From Thermoanaerobacterales bacterium (GTDB lineage Bacteria; Actinomycetota; Acidimicrobiia; Acidimicrobiales; JACDCH01): a stretch of DNA of 64,000 bases. How positions within the stretch are numbered: the stretch's first letter is position 1; every line of letters begins with the position of its first letter. The translations under genes and the position numbers were made by a program. Positions 7,943 to 16,349 of this stretch are shown piece after piece. The stretch lies in assembly GCA_017577565.1 (NCBI GenBank), contig PKRH01000001.1:1-64000 (forward strand), read 5' to 3'. The notes beneath the pieces were generated by a model. That model saw nothing but the letters and a program-made list of their open reading frames with translations, had not been told where the DNA came from and searched no databases.

Positions 7943-9013
7943 TCACGGCCCCGACCCTCCCGGCGGCGCCGCCGTCGCGATCCCGCCCCCCACGACCTCG
8001 TCGCCCTCGTAGAGCACGACCGACTGGCCGGCCGCCACCCGACGGGCCGGCGCGTCGAACCGCACGGTCACCCGCCCGTCCGGCCCTGGCGGCTCGACCC
8101 GGGCCGGCCGGGGCGTGCCGTGGGCGCTGCACTGCGCCTCGACCGGGCCGGTCACCGGGCCGTCGGCCCACACCACCTGCTCCAGCACGACCGCCCCGGT
8201 CATCAGCTCCCGCGCCGGGCCCACCCGCACCGTGGCCCGGGGCACGTCGACCTCGACGGCGTAACGGGGCTCACCGCCCCCCGGCAGGCCGAGGCCCCGC
8301 CGCTGACCCACCGTCACCAGCTCGACGGCGTCGACCGCGCCGACCTCCCGGCCCGCCTCGTCGACGACCCGGCCGGGGCGCAGCGGGATGCGCCGCTCGA
8401 GGAAGCCGCGACGGCCCGCCGACGACGTGATGAAGCAGACGTCCTGGCTGTCGGACTTGCCCGCCGTGCGCAGGCCCAGCGCCGCGGCCTCGGCCCGCAC
8501 CTCGTCCTTGGTCGTCTCGCCCACCGGCAGCAGCGTGCGGGCCAGCTCCCGCTGGCCGAGCACGTAGAGCACGTAGCTCTGGTCCTTCGCCCGGTCCACG
8601 CCCCGGGCCAGGCGCCGGGTGCCGTCGGGCCGCTCGACGACGCGGGCGTGGTGACCGGTGGCCACCGCGTCGAACCCCACCGCCGCGGCCCGCCGGGCCA
8701 GGCGGTCGAACTTCAGGTGGCGGTTGCACTCGATGCACGGGTTCGGCGTCAGCCCCCGCCGGTGCGCCTCGACGTAGGGCTCGACGACCCGGGCCTCGAA
8801 CTCGTCGCCGAAGTTCCAGACGTGGTGGGGGATGCCGAGCTGCTGGGCCACCCGGCGGGCGTCGTCGACGTCGGTCACCGAGCAGCAGCCGGTGTCGGAC
8901 TCGCCGCCCCAGAGCCGCATGGTCACGCCGACCACCTCGTGGCCGGCCGCCAGCAGGCGGGCGGCGGCCACCGACGAGTCGACGCCGCCCGACATGGCGA
9001 CGAGCACCTTCAC
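7943..9013 (-). CDS. mnmA: tRNA-specific 2-thiouridylase MnmA
   Basis: Makes the 2-thio group of s2U34 in tRNA-Lys, -Glu and -Gln, taking sulfur from a persulfide relay fed by a cysteine desulfurase. The 356 residues begin with the ATP pyrophosphatase loop AMSGGVDSSVAA (about 5-16). The catalytic cysteines are visible: the first in NPCIECNRHLKFD and the second in SQDVCFI. The C-terminal beta barrel ends with VVLYEGDEVVGGGIA. The GTG start overlaps the TGA of the desulfurase gene (9010-9013), so the sulfur donor and the thiolase are translationally coupled, as in other actinobacteria. Confidence 0.97.
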   Translation of the reverse strand: MKVLVAMSGGVDSSVAAARLLAAGHEVVGVTMRLWGGESDTGCCSVTDVDDARRVAQQLGIPHHVWNFGDEFEARVVEPYVEAHRRGLTPNPCIECNRHLKFDRLARRAAAVGFDAVATGHHARVVERPDGTRRLARGVDRAKDQSYVLYVLGQRELARTLLPVGETTKDEVRAEAAALGLRTAGKSDSQDVCFITSSAGRRGFLERRIPLRPGRVVDEAGREVGAVDAVELVTVGQRRGLGLPGGGEPRYAVEVDVPRATVRVGPARELMTGAVVLEQVVWADGPVTGPVEAQCSAHGTPRPARVEPPGPDGRVTVRFDAPARRVAAGQSVVLYEGDEVVGGGIATAAPPGGSGP

Positions 9014-10152
9014 GCCGCCACCTCCCGCAGCCGGGCGGCGGCCGCCGGGACCGACGCCAGCGCGCGGTCGACGTCGGCCGCGCTGCTGGACCACCCGAGC
9101 GACAGGCGCAGCGCCCCCCGGGCCAGCTCGGCCGGGACGCCCATCGCCGCCAGCACGTGGGACGCCTGCTGGGCGCCGCTGGCGCAGGCCGAGGCGGCGG
9201 AGGCGCACACGCCGTCCTCGTCGAGCAGGAACAGCAGCGCCTCGCTCTCGACCCCGGGGACGCACAGGTGCAGCGTCCCCGGGAGCCGCTCCTCGCGGGG
9301 CGGGCCCGTCTCGACCGCGCCGGGGATGCGGGCGAGCAGCCCGTCGGCCAGGCGGTCCCGCAGGGCTCGCACCCGGGCCGCCGTGGCGTCGCGCTCGCGC
9401 AGCACCTCCTGCAGGGCGGCGGCGAAGCCGACGATCCCGGCCACGTCGTGCGTCCCGCTGCGCAGCTCCCGCTCCTGGCCGCCGCCCAGGGCCCGGGGCC
9501 GCAGCGGGGTGCCCGGGCGGACGACCAGCGCCCCCACGCCCTGCGGGCCGCCGACCTTGTGCGAGCTGATCGACACCAGGTCGACCCCGGCCAGCCGCTC
9601 GGGCAGCGGCACCCAGGCCGTCGCCTGGACGGCGTCGGCGTGGACCGTCGCCTCCGGCGCCCACCGCCGGACCACCTCGGCGACCTCGTCCACCGGCTGC
9701 AGCGCCCCGGTCTCGTTGTTGGCGACCATGACCGACACGAGCGTCGGCGGCGCGTCCCGCACCAGCGCCGCCAGGGCGTCGAGGTCGACGACGCCGTGGC
9801 GGTCGACCGGCACCGTGCGGCCGCCGACGGCGTGGACCGGCCGGAGCACGGCCTCGTGCTCGACCGCGCTGCACAGCACCGGCCCGGGCCGGGCCTCGTG
9901 CGCGCCGAGCACCGCCAGGTTGTCGGCCTCGGTGCCGCCGCTGGTGAACACGACGTCACCGGGGCGGCACCCCACGACCTCGGCCACGACGTCGCGGGCC
10001 TCGTCGATCGCCTGGCGGGCGGCCCGGGCCACGCGGTGCGCGCCCGAGGGGTTGCCGAACCGCTCGCCGAGCCACGGCAGCATCGCGGCGCGCGCCGCCG
10101 GGCGCAGCGGCGTCGTGGCCGCGTGGTCGAGGTAGACGGGCTGGTCGGGCAC
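9010..10152 (-). CDS. Cysteine desulfurase (IscS/NifS family)
   Basis: PLP enzyme that removes sulfur from L-Cys as a protein persulfide; the neighbour suggests delivery to MnmA. The 380 residues start with the family's VYLDHAATTPLRPAA. SSHKVGGPQG carries the PLP Lys (about 204) and HADAVQA the PLP-binding Asp region. The catalytic Cys loop near the C-terminus reads GVCASAASACASGAQQASHVL, which holds two Cys residues and is like group II/IscS-type short loops. GTG 10152 places the start just before the conserved strand. There is no scaffold (IscU/SufU) gene beside it, in keeping with a tRNA-thiolation role. Confidence 0.93.
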   Translation of the reverse strand: MPDQPVYLDHAATTPLRPAARAAMLPWLGERFGNPSGAHRVARAARQAIDEARDVVAEVVGCRPGDVVFTSGGTEADNLAVLGAHEARPGPVLCSAVEHEAVLRPVHAVGGRTVPVDRHGVVDLDALAALVRDAPPTLVSVMVANNETGALQPVDEVAEVVRRWAPEATVHADAVQATAWVPLPERLAGVDLVSISSHKVGGPQGVGALVVRPGTPLRPRALGGGQERELRSGTHDVAGIVGFAAALQEVLRERDATAARVRALRDRLADGLLARIPGAVETGPPREERLPGTLHLCVPGVESEALLFLLDEDGVCASAASACASGAQQASHVLAAMGVPAELARGALRLSLGWSSSAADVDRALASVPAAAARLREVAA

Positions 10153-10186
10153 GGCGTCCAGTCTCGCAGCCCGACCGCCCCGCGCC

Positions 10187-11083
10187 TCAGTGGGTGCGCT
10201 GCGGGTGCCCGGCGGGCGGTGGCGGCGGCGGCCGCCGGCCAGCGGGCGGTGGCGGCGGTGGCGGTGCGGCCTGCGGCGGTGCGGGCGGCCGGGCGGAGGG
10301 CAGGACCGGTGGCTGCCCCGGCGCCCCGCCACCCCGGGTCCGCTGCCACTCGGCCGCCACGCACAGCAGGAAGAGGTGGGGGTGGACGTAGGGCGGCGGC
10401 ACGTGGCCGATGCGGGTGGCCACCGGGTTGGCGAGGCGCACGGCGAGGTGCTCGCGGGCGTTGCCGTCCAGCTCGTGTGCCCGCAGCAGGAAGGAGCGGA
10501 CCACCTCGTAGGTGCGGGCGTCGAGCGCGCCGACGTCCAGCGACGCCGCGTAGCGCTCCCAGCCCGGCGGCGGCCGGAACGACGCCGGCGCCACCGCGTC
10601 GCGGGCTGTCCGCTCGCGGATGACCAGCGTGCCGGCGGCCATGTCGCCGAGGCGCTGGTCCCGCGCCGAGAGGAGCACGCTGACGATCGCCACGCAGCCC
10701 ACCGGCACGAGGACGAAGTCGACGATCCCGACGGCGGCCCGGAGGAACGCCTGCTGGAACCGCACCGGGGTGCCGTCGGCGCCGACCACCCGGAGCCCCA
10801 TGGCAGCCTTGCCCGGCGTGCGCCCCCGCCACAGCGTCTCGAAGCCGGTGAACCACGCCACGACCGTGAGCAGGCTGGTGGCGGTGATCAGCACGGCGAC
10901 GGCCGCGCCGGTGTCGACCTCGACCAGCGCGGCGGCCACCAGCAGGAGGACGGTGACGGTCAGCGCCAGCGCGAGGACGTCGAGGAGGATGGCGATGGTG
11001 CGTGAGGCCAGGCCCGCCCGCTCGAGGTCGAGGACCACCGCCTCGGGCGTGACGATCGCCTGAGCCGCCGGGGACGCGTCCAC
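10187..11083 (-). CDS. RDD-family membrane protein with proline-rich tail
   Basis: Integral membrane protein of 298 residues. The RDD signature occurs as LASRTIAILLDVLAL (Arg then Asp) and RDQRLGDMAAGTLVIR near the end of the domain, with hydrophobic helices at about 35-60, 70-90 and 130-155. A soluble segment follows (FLLRAHELDGNAREHLAVRLA), and the last 45 residues are almost only Pro, Ala, Gly, Arg and His, a disordered tail. Function unknown; RDD proteins are often linked to transport or envelope stress. It diverges from the SpoIIM gene, and the pair borders the DUF58/MoxR operon. GTG 11083 suits the -10 element at 11091-11096; GTG 11092 is an alternative but overlaps that element. Confidence 0.82.
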   Translation of the reverse strand: MDASPAAQAIVTPEAVVLDLERAGLASRTIAILLDVLALALTVTVLLLVAAALVEVDTGAAVAVLITATSLLTVVAWFTGFETLWRGRTPGKAAMGLRVVGADGTPVRFQQAFLRAAVGIVDFVLVPVGCVAIVSVLLSARDQRLGDMAAGTLVIRERTARDAVAPASFRPPPGWERYAASLDVGALDARTYEVVRSFLLRAHELDGNAREHLAVRLANPVATRIGHVPPPYVHPHLFLLCVAAEWQRTRGGGAPGQPPVLPSARPPAPPQAAPPPPPPPAGRRPPPPPPAGHPQRTH

Positions 11084-11090
11084 CGCGGGC

Positions 11091-11116
11091 ACGCTAGTGC
11101 GACGGGCGGCTAGCGT
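11091..11116. promoter_or_regulatory. Mirror-image divergent promoter (RDD / SpoIIM genes)
   Basis: TAGCGT occurs on both strands: minus at 11091-11096 (7 bases before GTG 11083) and plus at 11111-11116 (10 bases before GTG 11127). The two hexamers form the inverted repeat CGCTAG/CTAGCG with 11 bases between. Both genes would start leaderless from a region of only 43 bases, so the two promoters must overlap and may compete or share one regulator. Confidence 0.6.
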
Positions 11117-11126
11117 CCGGGCCCCG

Positions 11127-12158
11127 GTGGACATCGACCGCTTCATCGCCCGCAACACCGCGGCCTGGCAGCGCCTCGACGAGCTGTCGCGGCGTGGCCG
11201 CAACCCCCGGCGCCTCGCCCCCGGCGAGATCGACGAGCTGGTCGAGCTCTACCAGCGGGTGTCCTCCCACCTCTCCCACGCCCGCGCCGCCTACGCCGAC
11301 CCCGCGCTCACCGCCCGGCTGACCAGGCTCGTCGGCCAGGCCAACGGCGTCATCTACCGGTCGCCCGGCCGCCCGGGCCGGGCGGTCGTCGAGCTCCTCG
11401 CCTGGCGGTTCCCCGCCGCCGTCTGGCAGAGCGGGCGGTTCGTCGCCGCGAGCGCCGCCCTGCTGCTCGTGCCCGCCCTGGTCGTCGGCGCCTGGATCGC
11501 CCGCAGCGACGAGGCGCTGGACGCCCTCGCCTCCGAGGCCGCCCGCGCCGCCTACCTGGAGCACGACTTCGAGGCCTACTACTCCTCCGACCCGGCGACG
11601 CAGTTCGCCACCCAGGTCACCGTCAACAACATCCAGGTGGCCATCACCGCCTTCGCCGCCGGCGTCCTGCTGTGCGTGCCGACCGTCTTCGTGCTGGCGT
11701 ACAACGGCGCCAACATCGGGGTGGCCGGCGGGCTGTTCGCCGACGCCGGGGAGCTGGGCCGGTTCTTCGGGCTGATCCTCCCCCACGGCCTGCTCGAGCT
11801 GACGGCGGTCGTGATCGCCGGCGCCGCCGGGCTCCGGCTCGGCTGGGCCGTGATCGACCCCGGCGACCGCACCCGGGGCCGGGCGCTCGGCGAGGAGGCC
11901 CGGCGCACCGGCGTCATCGCGCTGGGGCTGGTGCTCGCCTTCGTCGCCGCCGGGCTGATCGAGGGCTTCGTCACCGGGCGGGTCGGGTCGACCGCCCTGC
12001 GGGTGGGCGTCGGCGTCGTCGTCGAGCTGGCCTTCGTCGCCTGGATCGTCGTCCAGGGGCGGGCGGCGACCCTCCGGGGCGTCACCGGCGCGCTCGGCGA
12101 GCTGGACCGCGGCTGGGACGAGCTCGCCGCCGCCCGCGAGCGGGCCTGGGCCGCCTGA
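11127..12158 (+). CDS. SpoIIM-like (DUF95) integral membrane protein
   Basis: 343-residue protein of the stage II sporulation M family, which occurs widely in non-sporulating actinobacteria. An N-terminal soluble helical part (IDRFIARNTAAWQRLDEL...) leads into at least five membrane helices (about 108-130, 175-215, 220-250, 268-292 and 300-322). The family motif LPHGLLELTAVVIAGAAGLRLG is present in the third helix region. The product probably works with the RDD, DUF58 and MoxR proteins encoded next to it, in a poorly understood envelope-associated system; mycobacteria carry the same set. GTG 11127 is the only start with a promoter at a sensible distance. Confidence 0.87.
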   Translation: MDIDRFIARNTAAWQRLDELSRRGRNPRRLAPGEIDELVELYQRVSSHLSHARAAYADPALTARLTRLVGQANGVIYRSPGRPGRAVVELLAWRFPAAVWQSGRFVAASAALLLVPALVVGAWIARSDEALDALASEAARAAYLEHDFEAYYSSDPATQFATQVTVNNIQVAITAFAAGVLLCVPTVFVLAYNGANIGVAGGLFADAGELGRFFGLILPHGLLELTAVVIAGAAGLRLGWAVIDPGDRTRGRALGEEARRTGVIALGLVLAFVAAGLIEGFVTGRVGSTALRVGVGVVVELAFVAWIVVQGRAATLRGVTGALGELDRGWDELAAARERAWAA

Positions 12159-12165
12159 GCCCCGG

Positions 12166-13500
12166 TCAGAGCCGGCCCGTCGCCTTGACCGACAGGTAGG
12201 CGTCGGCCAGGGCCGGGGCCAGCTCGCCCGGCCGGGCGTCGACCACCGTCGCCCCCAGGCCCCGCAGCCGGGCGATCGTGCGCCGGCGGGCCGCCAGCGC
12301 GCCCACCGCCCCGGCCTGCCGGTACACGGCGAGGGCGTCGGCCGGCGGGTCGTGCGCCCAGCGGGCGACGTCGGGGTCCTGGACGCTCGCCACGACGACC
12401 ACGTGGTTGCGCACGACCAGGGGGAGCGCGGGCAGCAGCCACTCCTCCACCGCCGGGGCCACCAGCTCGGTCAGCACCACGAGCATCGTGCGGCGCCGGA
12501 ACCGGGCGAGGGTGTCGACGAAGGCCCCGGCGTAGTCGCTCTCGACGAGGACCGGCTCGAGGTCGTAGAGCGCGTCGACGACCCGGGCGAGCTGGTCGCG
12601 GCCCGCCGCCGGGGGCACGGCCGCCCGGACCTCCCGGTCGAAGGCGACGAGCCCGCACCGGTCGCCGACGCCGGTGGCTACGGCGGTGAGCATGAGGGCG
12701 GCGTCGACCGCGTGCTCGACCCGCGGCACGCCGGCCACCCGCCCGGCCATCACCCGCCCGTTGTCCAGCAGGACGACGACCGTCTGGTTGCGCTCGGCCC
12801 GGTAGGTGCGGACGATCGGGCGCCCGGCCCGGGCGGTCGCCGCCCAGTCCACCCGCCGGAACTCGTCGTCGACGGCGTACTCGCGCAGCTGGTCGAACTC
12901 GGTGCCGCCGCCCCGCCCGGCGGCGGAGCGCAGGCCGACCTCGAGGATGCGGGCCCGGCGGATGCGCAGCTCGGCCTCGTCCCGGGACCGGAACGACGGC
13001 AGCACCCGCAGCTCGCCGGGCACGGCCAGCACCGACTGCCGGGCGGCGAGCCCGAGCGGTCCGTCGACCCGCAGCACCAGCCGGCCGGGGGCGAAGCGGC
13101 CCCGCCGGGCCGGCCGGATCGTCGTCGACGCCCGGAGCGTGGCGCCCGCCGGCACGGTGGCGGCGACGCGGCGGGTGCCGGCCCGCAGGGACGGCGCGAG
13201 CTCGTCGGCAAGGGCGACGCGCAGGCGGCGGCCCGTCGGGTTGGCCACCGCCCACCCGACCTCCGCCTCGTCGCCGAGCGTGACCGCCGGCGGCAGGTCG
13301 CGCCGGACCGGCAGCGACCCGGGCGAGGTCGCGAGCAGGAGGTCGAGGGCCGCGACCGCCAGCAGCACGCCGTCGACGGCGAGCAGCCGGGCCAGCCCGG
13401 GCCCCGGCACCGCCAGGACCACGAGCGCGGCCAGGGCGGCGACGCCCGCGAGCCGCCGGGTCGGGGCCACGCCCCGCCGGAGCGTCCGCGCCGGCCGCAT
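12166..13500 (-). CDS. DUF58 / vWA-like protein partnered with MoxR ATPase
   Basis: 444 residues. Two N-terminal hydrophobic helices (about 16-34 and 38-55) anchor it, a beta domain follows, and the DUF58 core has the signature GTEFDQLREYAVDDEFRRVDWAATAR split over about 225-250. Residues from about 270 (VVVLLDNGRVMAG) look like a von Willebrand A fold, though the MIDAS DxSxS motif is degenerate (DNGRV). It is the last gene of a five-gene operon and follows the MoxR gene by 2 bases. MoxR ATPases with vWA-type partners act as chaperones for metal insertion or complex assembly; the client here is unknown. Confidence 0.87.
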   Translation of the reverse strand: MRPARTLRRGVAPTRRLAGVAALAALVVLAVPGPGLARLLAVDGVLLAVAALDLLLATSPGSLPVRRDLPPAVTLGDEAEVGWAVANPTGRRLRVALADELAPSLRAGTRRVAATVPAGATLRASTTIRPARRGRFAPGRLVLRVDGPLGLAARQSVLAVPGELRVLPSFRSRDEAELRIRRARILEVGLRSAAGRGGGTEFDQLREYAVDDEFRRVDWAATARAGRPIVRTYRAERNQTVVVLLDNGRVMAGRVAGVPRVEHAVDAALMLTAVATGVGDRCGLVAFDREVRAAVPPAAGRDQLARVVDALYDLEPVLVESDYAGAFVDTLARFRRRTMLVVLTELVAPAVEEWLLPALPLVVRNHVVVVASVQDPDVARWAHDPPADALAVYRQAGAVGALAARRRTIARLRGLGATVVDARPGELAPALADAYLSVKATGRL

Positions 13501-13502
13501 CG

Positions 13503-14510
13503 TCAACGGGGCACCGGCACCGAGGCCAGCACCCCGTCGAGCACGCCGTCGACGGTCGTGCCCTCCAGCTCCAGCTCGGGCCGCAGCTGGATGCGGTGGC
13601 GCACGCAGGGCTTGAAGATCGCCTTCACCTCGTCCGGGGTCACGAAGGGCCGGCCGGCCAGCCAGGCCCACGCCTTCGCCGCGTGCAGCACCATCGCCGC
13701 CCCCCGGGGCGAGACGCCGAGCGTGACCGCCGGCGCCGAGCGCGTCGCCCGGGCCAGGGCGACGATGTAGCCCAGCACCGCCGGGTCGACCCGCACCTGC
13801 GAGATCGCCTGCCGGGCGGCGGCGACGTCCGCCGGCGAGGCGACCGCCCGCACGCCGGAGGCCGCCGTGTCGTGGGGGTCGAGCCCCCGGTCGTGGCGCG
13901 CCAGCACCTCCTGCTCCTGCTCGGCGCTCGGGTAGCCGACGGTGAGCTTGAACAGGAACCGGTCGAGCTGCGCCTCGGGCAGGGGGTAGGTGCCCTCGTA
14001 CTCGATGGGGTTCTGGGTGGCCACGACCATGAACGGCTCGGGCAGCGGGTGTGCCGCGCCCTCGACCGTCACCTGGCGCTCCTCCATCGACTCGAGCAGG
14101 GCCGCCTGGGTCTTGGGCGGTGTGCGGTTGATCTCGTCGGCGAGCAGCACGTTGGTGAACACCGGCCCCGGCCGGAAGCGGAACCGGCCGCCGATCGCCC
14201 CGCCCTCGACGCCCTCGAGCACGAGCTGCCCGGTGACGTCGGACGGCATGAGGTCGGGGGTGAACTGCACCCGCTTGGCGTCGAGGTCGAGGGCGGCGGC
14301 GAACGCCTTGACGATGAGCGTCTTGGCGACGCCCGGCACGCCCTCGAGCAGGACGTGGCCCCGGGCCAGCAGGGCGGCGACCAGGCCCGACAGCGTCCCC
14401 TCCTGGCCGACGACGACCTTCGCCACCTCCTCGCGGACCGCGAGCATGGCGGCGCGCGGGTCCGGCGAGGGGGCGGCGGCGAGCGGTCCGCCGGGCTCGG
14501 CGTCAGACAT
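13503..14510 (-). CDS. MoxR-family AAA+ ATPase
   Basis: 335-residue AAA+ protein. Walker A is GVPGVAKT (about 58-65), Walker B LLADEINR (about 122-129), and sensor 1 VVATQNPIEYEGTYPLPEAQLDRFL; the C-terminal lid domain contains VSPRGAAMVLHAAKAWA. MoxR proteins couple ATP hydrolysis to remodelling of partner complexes. The ATG overlaps the last 8 bases of the DUF4350 gene, and the DUF58 partner follows 2 bases downstream. The gene is in the middle of a tightly packed operon (17307 down to 12166), so these products are probably made in fixed ratio. Confidence 0.95.
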   Translation of the reverse strand: MSDAEPGGPLAAAPSPDPRAAMLAVREEVAKVVVGQEGTLSGLVAALLARGHVLLEGVPGVAKTLIVKAFAAALDLDAKRVQFTPDLMPSDVTGQLVLEGVEGGAIGGRFRFRPGPVFTNVLLADEINRTPPKTQAALLESMEERQVTVEGAAHPLPEPFMVVATQNPIEYEGTYPLPEAQLDRFLFKLTVGYPSAEQEQEVLARHDRGLDPHDTAASGVRAVASPADVAAARQAISQVRVDPAVLGYIVALARATRSAPAVTLGVSPRGAAMVLHAAKAWAWLAGRPFVTPDEVKAIFKPCVRHRIQLRPELELEGTTVDGVLDGVLASVPVPR

Positions 14511-15651
14511 GGGCGAGGACCTCCTTGCGGATGCGTTGGACGGTGTGGGCCAGGGTCACCAGCGCCTCCTCGGACGGCACCGGGCCGGGCGACAGCGCCC
14601 ACAGCACGGTCGCGTGGTCGAGACCGGTCCGGTCGGCAGCCACCTCCGCGACGACCGCCGGCGGCGACGTCGGGGGCAGACCGAGGTGCTCGACGAGGAA
14701 GCGCCGCAGGTCGTCGCGCAGCAGCGCGCCCGCCCGGTCGGTCGACCCGCTGCGGTCGAGCAGGCTGCCCACGGCGACCACCAGCTCGGACCCGGCGACC
14801 GCCACCGGCTGCGGCTCGGCCAGCGGCCGGCCGAGCCGCCGGGCCCGCCACAGGGCGTAGACGACGAAGGCGAGGGTGAGCTGGACGAGGGCGGCCCGGA
14901 CGCCCGTCGGGATGAGGTCGACGAGCGTTCGCTGGTCGCCCGAGGCGCCGGCGAGCGGGCCCGGCTCCAGGACGACGACCTCGGTGCCGGGCTCCGGCGC
15001 GACGAGGGCGGCGACGACGGGGGCGTTCTCGCCCTCGGCCAGGCCGTCGTTGACGACCATGCCCGACCCGCCCACGGCGACGACCGTGCCCTCGCCCCGG
15101 TCCCGGGCCACGACGTAGGCGTCGCCGAGCCCGTCGCGGATGCAGGCGTCGGCGTCCGCGGGCGGGTCGAACAGGACGCCGCCGCTGCGGGGCTCGACGT
15201 CCTCGACGGCGATGCCGTCGAGGGCGGCGATGTCGCAGTCGGCCGCCCGCCGGCCCAGGTCCGCGACGTCGCGGAACTCCGCGGTGGCCGGCGGCGCGAG
15301 CTCCGAGCCCGGGTCGGTGACGACCAGCCGTCCGCCGTCGGCCACCCAGGCCTCGACGGCCCGGCGCTGCTCCTCGCCGAGGGTGTCGGTGAGCAGCACC
15401 ACGACGTCGACGCCGGGGTCCTCGAGGACGCCGAGGTCGTCGGCGATCGTGACCTCGGCGCCGAGCTCGCGGGCGAGCGCCACCATGGCGCTGGTGCCCG
15501 TGCGGGCGTGCGACCGGGGGTCGAGGGGCGCCCGGCCCCCGCCCTCCATGGCGGACAGCACGGCCAGCAGGCCGACGACGGCGACGGCGACACCGGCGAC
15601 GACCGCGGCCGTCCGGCCGCCCGCGGGCCCGGCGGTGCGGGTGCCGCTCAC
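14503..15651 (-). CDS. DUF4350 membrane protein
   Basis: 382 residues: an N-terminal membrane helix (about 13-34), an extracytoplasmic domain with a Rossmann-like DUF4350 fold (ARTGTSAMVALARELGAEVTIAD, then VDVVVLLTDTLGEEQRRAVEAWVADGGRLVVTDP), a second membrane helix at about 250-268 (AALVQLTLAFVVYALWRARR) and a cytoplasmic C-terminus. The same architecture is found beside MoxR and DUF58 genes in many actinobacteria. Its GTG overlaps the stop of the DUF4129 gene (15648-15651) and its stop overlaps the MoxR start. Function unknown. Confidence 0.8.
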   Translation of the reverse strand: MSGTRTAGPAGGRTAAVVAGVAVAVVGLLAVLSAMEGGGRAPLDPRSHARTGTSAMVALARELGAEVTIADDLGVLEDPGVDVVVLLTDTLGEEQRRAVEAWVADGGRLVVTDPGSELAPPATAEFRDVADLGRRAADCDIAALDGIAVEDVEPRSGGVLFDPPADADACIRDGLGDAYVVARDRGEGTVVAVGGSGMVVNDGLAEGENAPVVAALVAPEPGTEVVVLEPGPLAGASGDQRTLVDLIPTGVRAALVQLTLAFVVYALWRARRLGRPLAEPQPVAVAGSELVVAVGSLLDRSGSTDRAGALLRDDLRRFLVEHLGLPPTSPPAVVAEVAADRTGLDHATVLWALSPGPVPSEEALVTLAHTVQRIRKEVLAHV

Positions 15652-16349
15652 GTCGGCACCGCGACCCCGGCCGCGCGGCCCTCGACGGCGGCGCGCACCT
15701 CGTCGGCCAGCGCGACGAGGCGGTCCCGCTCGGCCGGCCCGGCGGGAGCGCCCCCGTACCAGACGTCCTCGAACAGGTCGGTGGCGGCGGCGAAGGCGGG
15801 GGCGGCGGCCGGCGCCGCGCCCCGCAGCTCGTCCACCAGCTCGCGGGCCGTGCGCCCGACGAGGTCGCCGACCACCTCGCGCTCGGCGAGGTCGCCGACG
15901 AGGACCCGGTAGCGGGCCCGCAGCGCCTCGCGCCACCGGCCCTCGGCCTCGCACCGGGCGGCCTCGGACTCCCAGTCGACGACGTCGTCCTCGACCGACA
16001 CCAGGACCCGGTCGGCGCCGTCGTCGGGCACCCCCGGGCTGCGCCACGTGCCCCGGGACCGCCAGACGAGCCAGGCGACGCCGGCGACGAGCAGGGCGAG
16101 GACGACCCACCCGACCCAGGTCGGGACGCCGCCGACCTCCACCCCGAGCCCCGACAGCAGCGACTCGAGCCGGTCGGCGATCCACTCGGCGACGCGCCGG
16201 AGCGGCTCGGCGACCCGGTCGAGGAGCGGCCGGTCGTCGCCCGACGACCAGTCGTACTCGGGGCGGGACAGGATCTCGTCCGCCGCCCGCCGCGCCTCCT
16301 CGGGCGTGTGCTCCGGCGGCGGCAGGTCGAGCAGGCGGTCAGCCGGCAC
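15648..16349 (-). CDS. DUF4129 membrane protein
   Basis: 233 residues. The N-terminal 60 residues (LPPPEHTPEEARRAADEIL...) are outside or peripheral; one membrane helix lies at about 74-95 (WVGWVVLALLVAGVAWLVWR); the C-terminal DUF4129 domain contains ALRARYRVLVGDLAEREVVGDLVGRTARELVDEL, similar to a domain seen at the C-terminus of some transglutaminase-like proteins. GTG 16349 is chosen because it overlaps the end of the upstream membrane gene by 11 bases and gives the family's start; the frame is open further up without a good start. Confidence 0.78.
   Translation of the reverse strand: MPADRLLDLPPPEHTPEEARRAADEILSRPEYDWSSGDDRPLLDRVAEPLRRVAEWIADRLESLLSGLGVEVGGVPTWVGWVVLALLVAGVAWLVWRSRGTWRSPGVPDDGADRVLVSVEDDVVDWESEAARCEAEGRWREALRARYRVLVGDLAEREVVGDLVGRTARELVDELRGAAPAAAPAFAAATDLFEDVWYGGAPAGPAERDRLVALADEVRAAVEGRAAGVAVPT

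Noticed and set aside
6344..10135. A very long open frame of more than 1200 codons on the plus strand across TetR, MFS, mnmA and desulfurase genes
   Set aside because: It is the mirror of genuine minus-strand genes. High GC removes stop codons in antisense frames; the product is low-complexity (His, Gly, Arg, Asp, Pro) and matches no fold.
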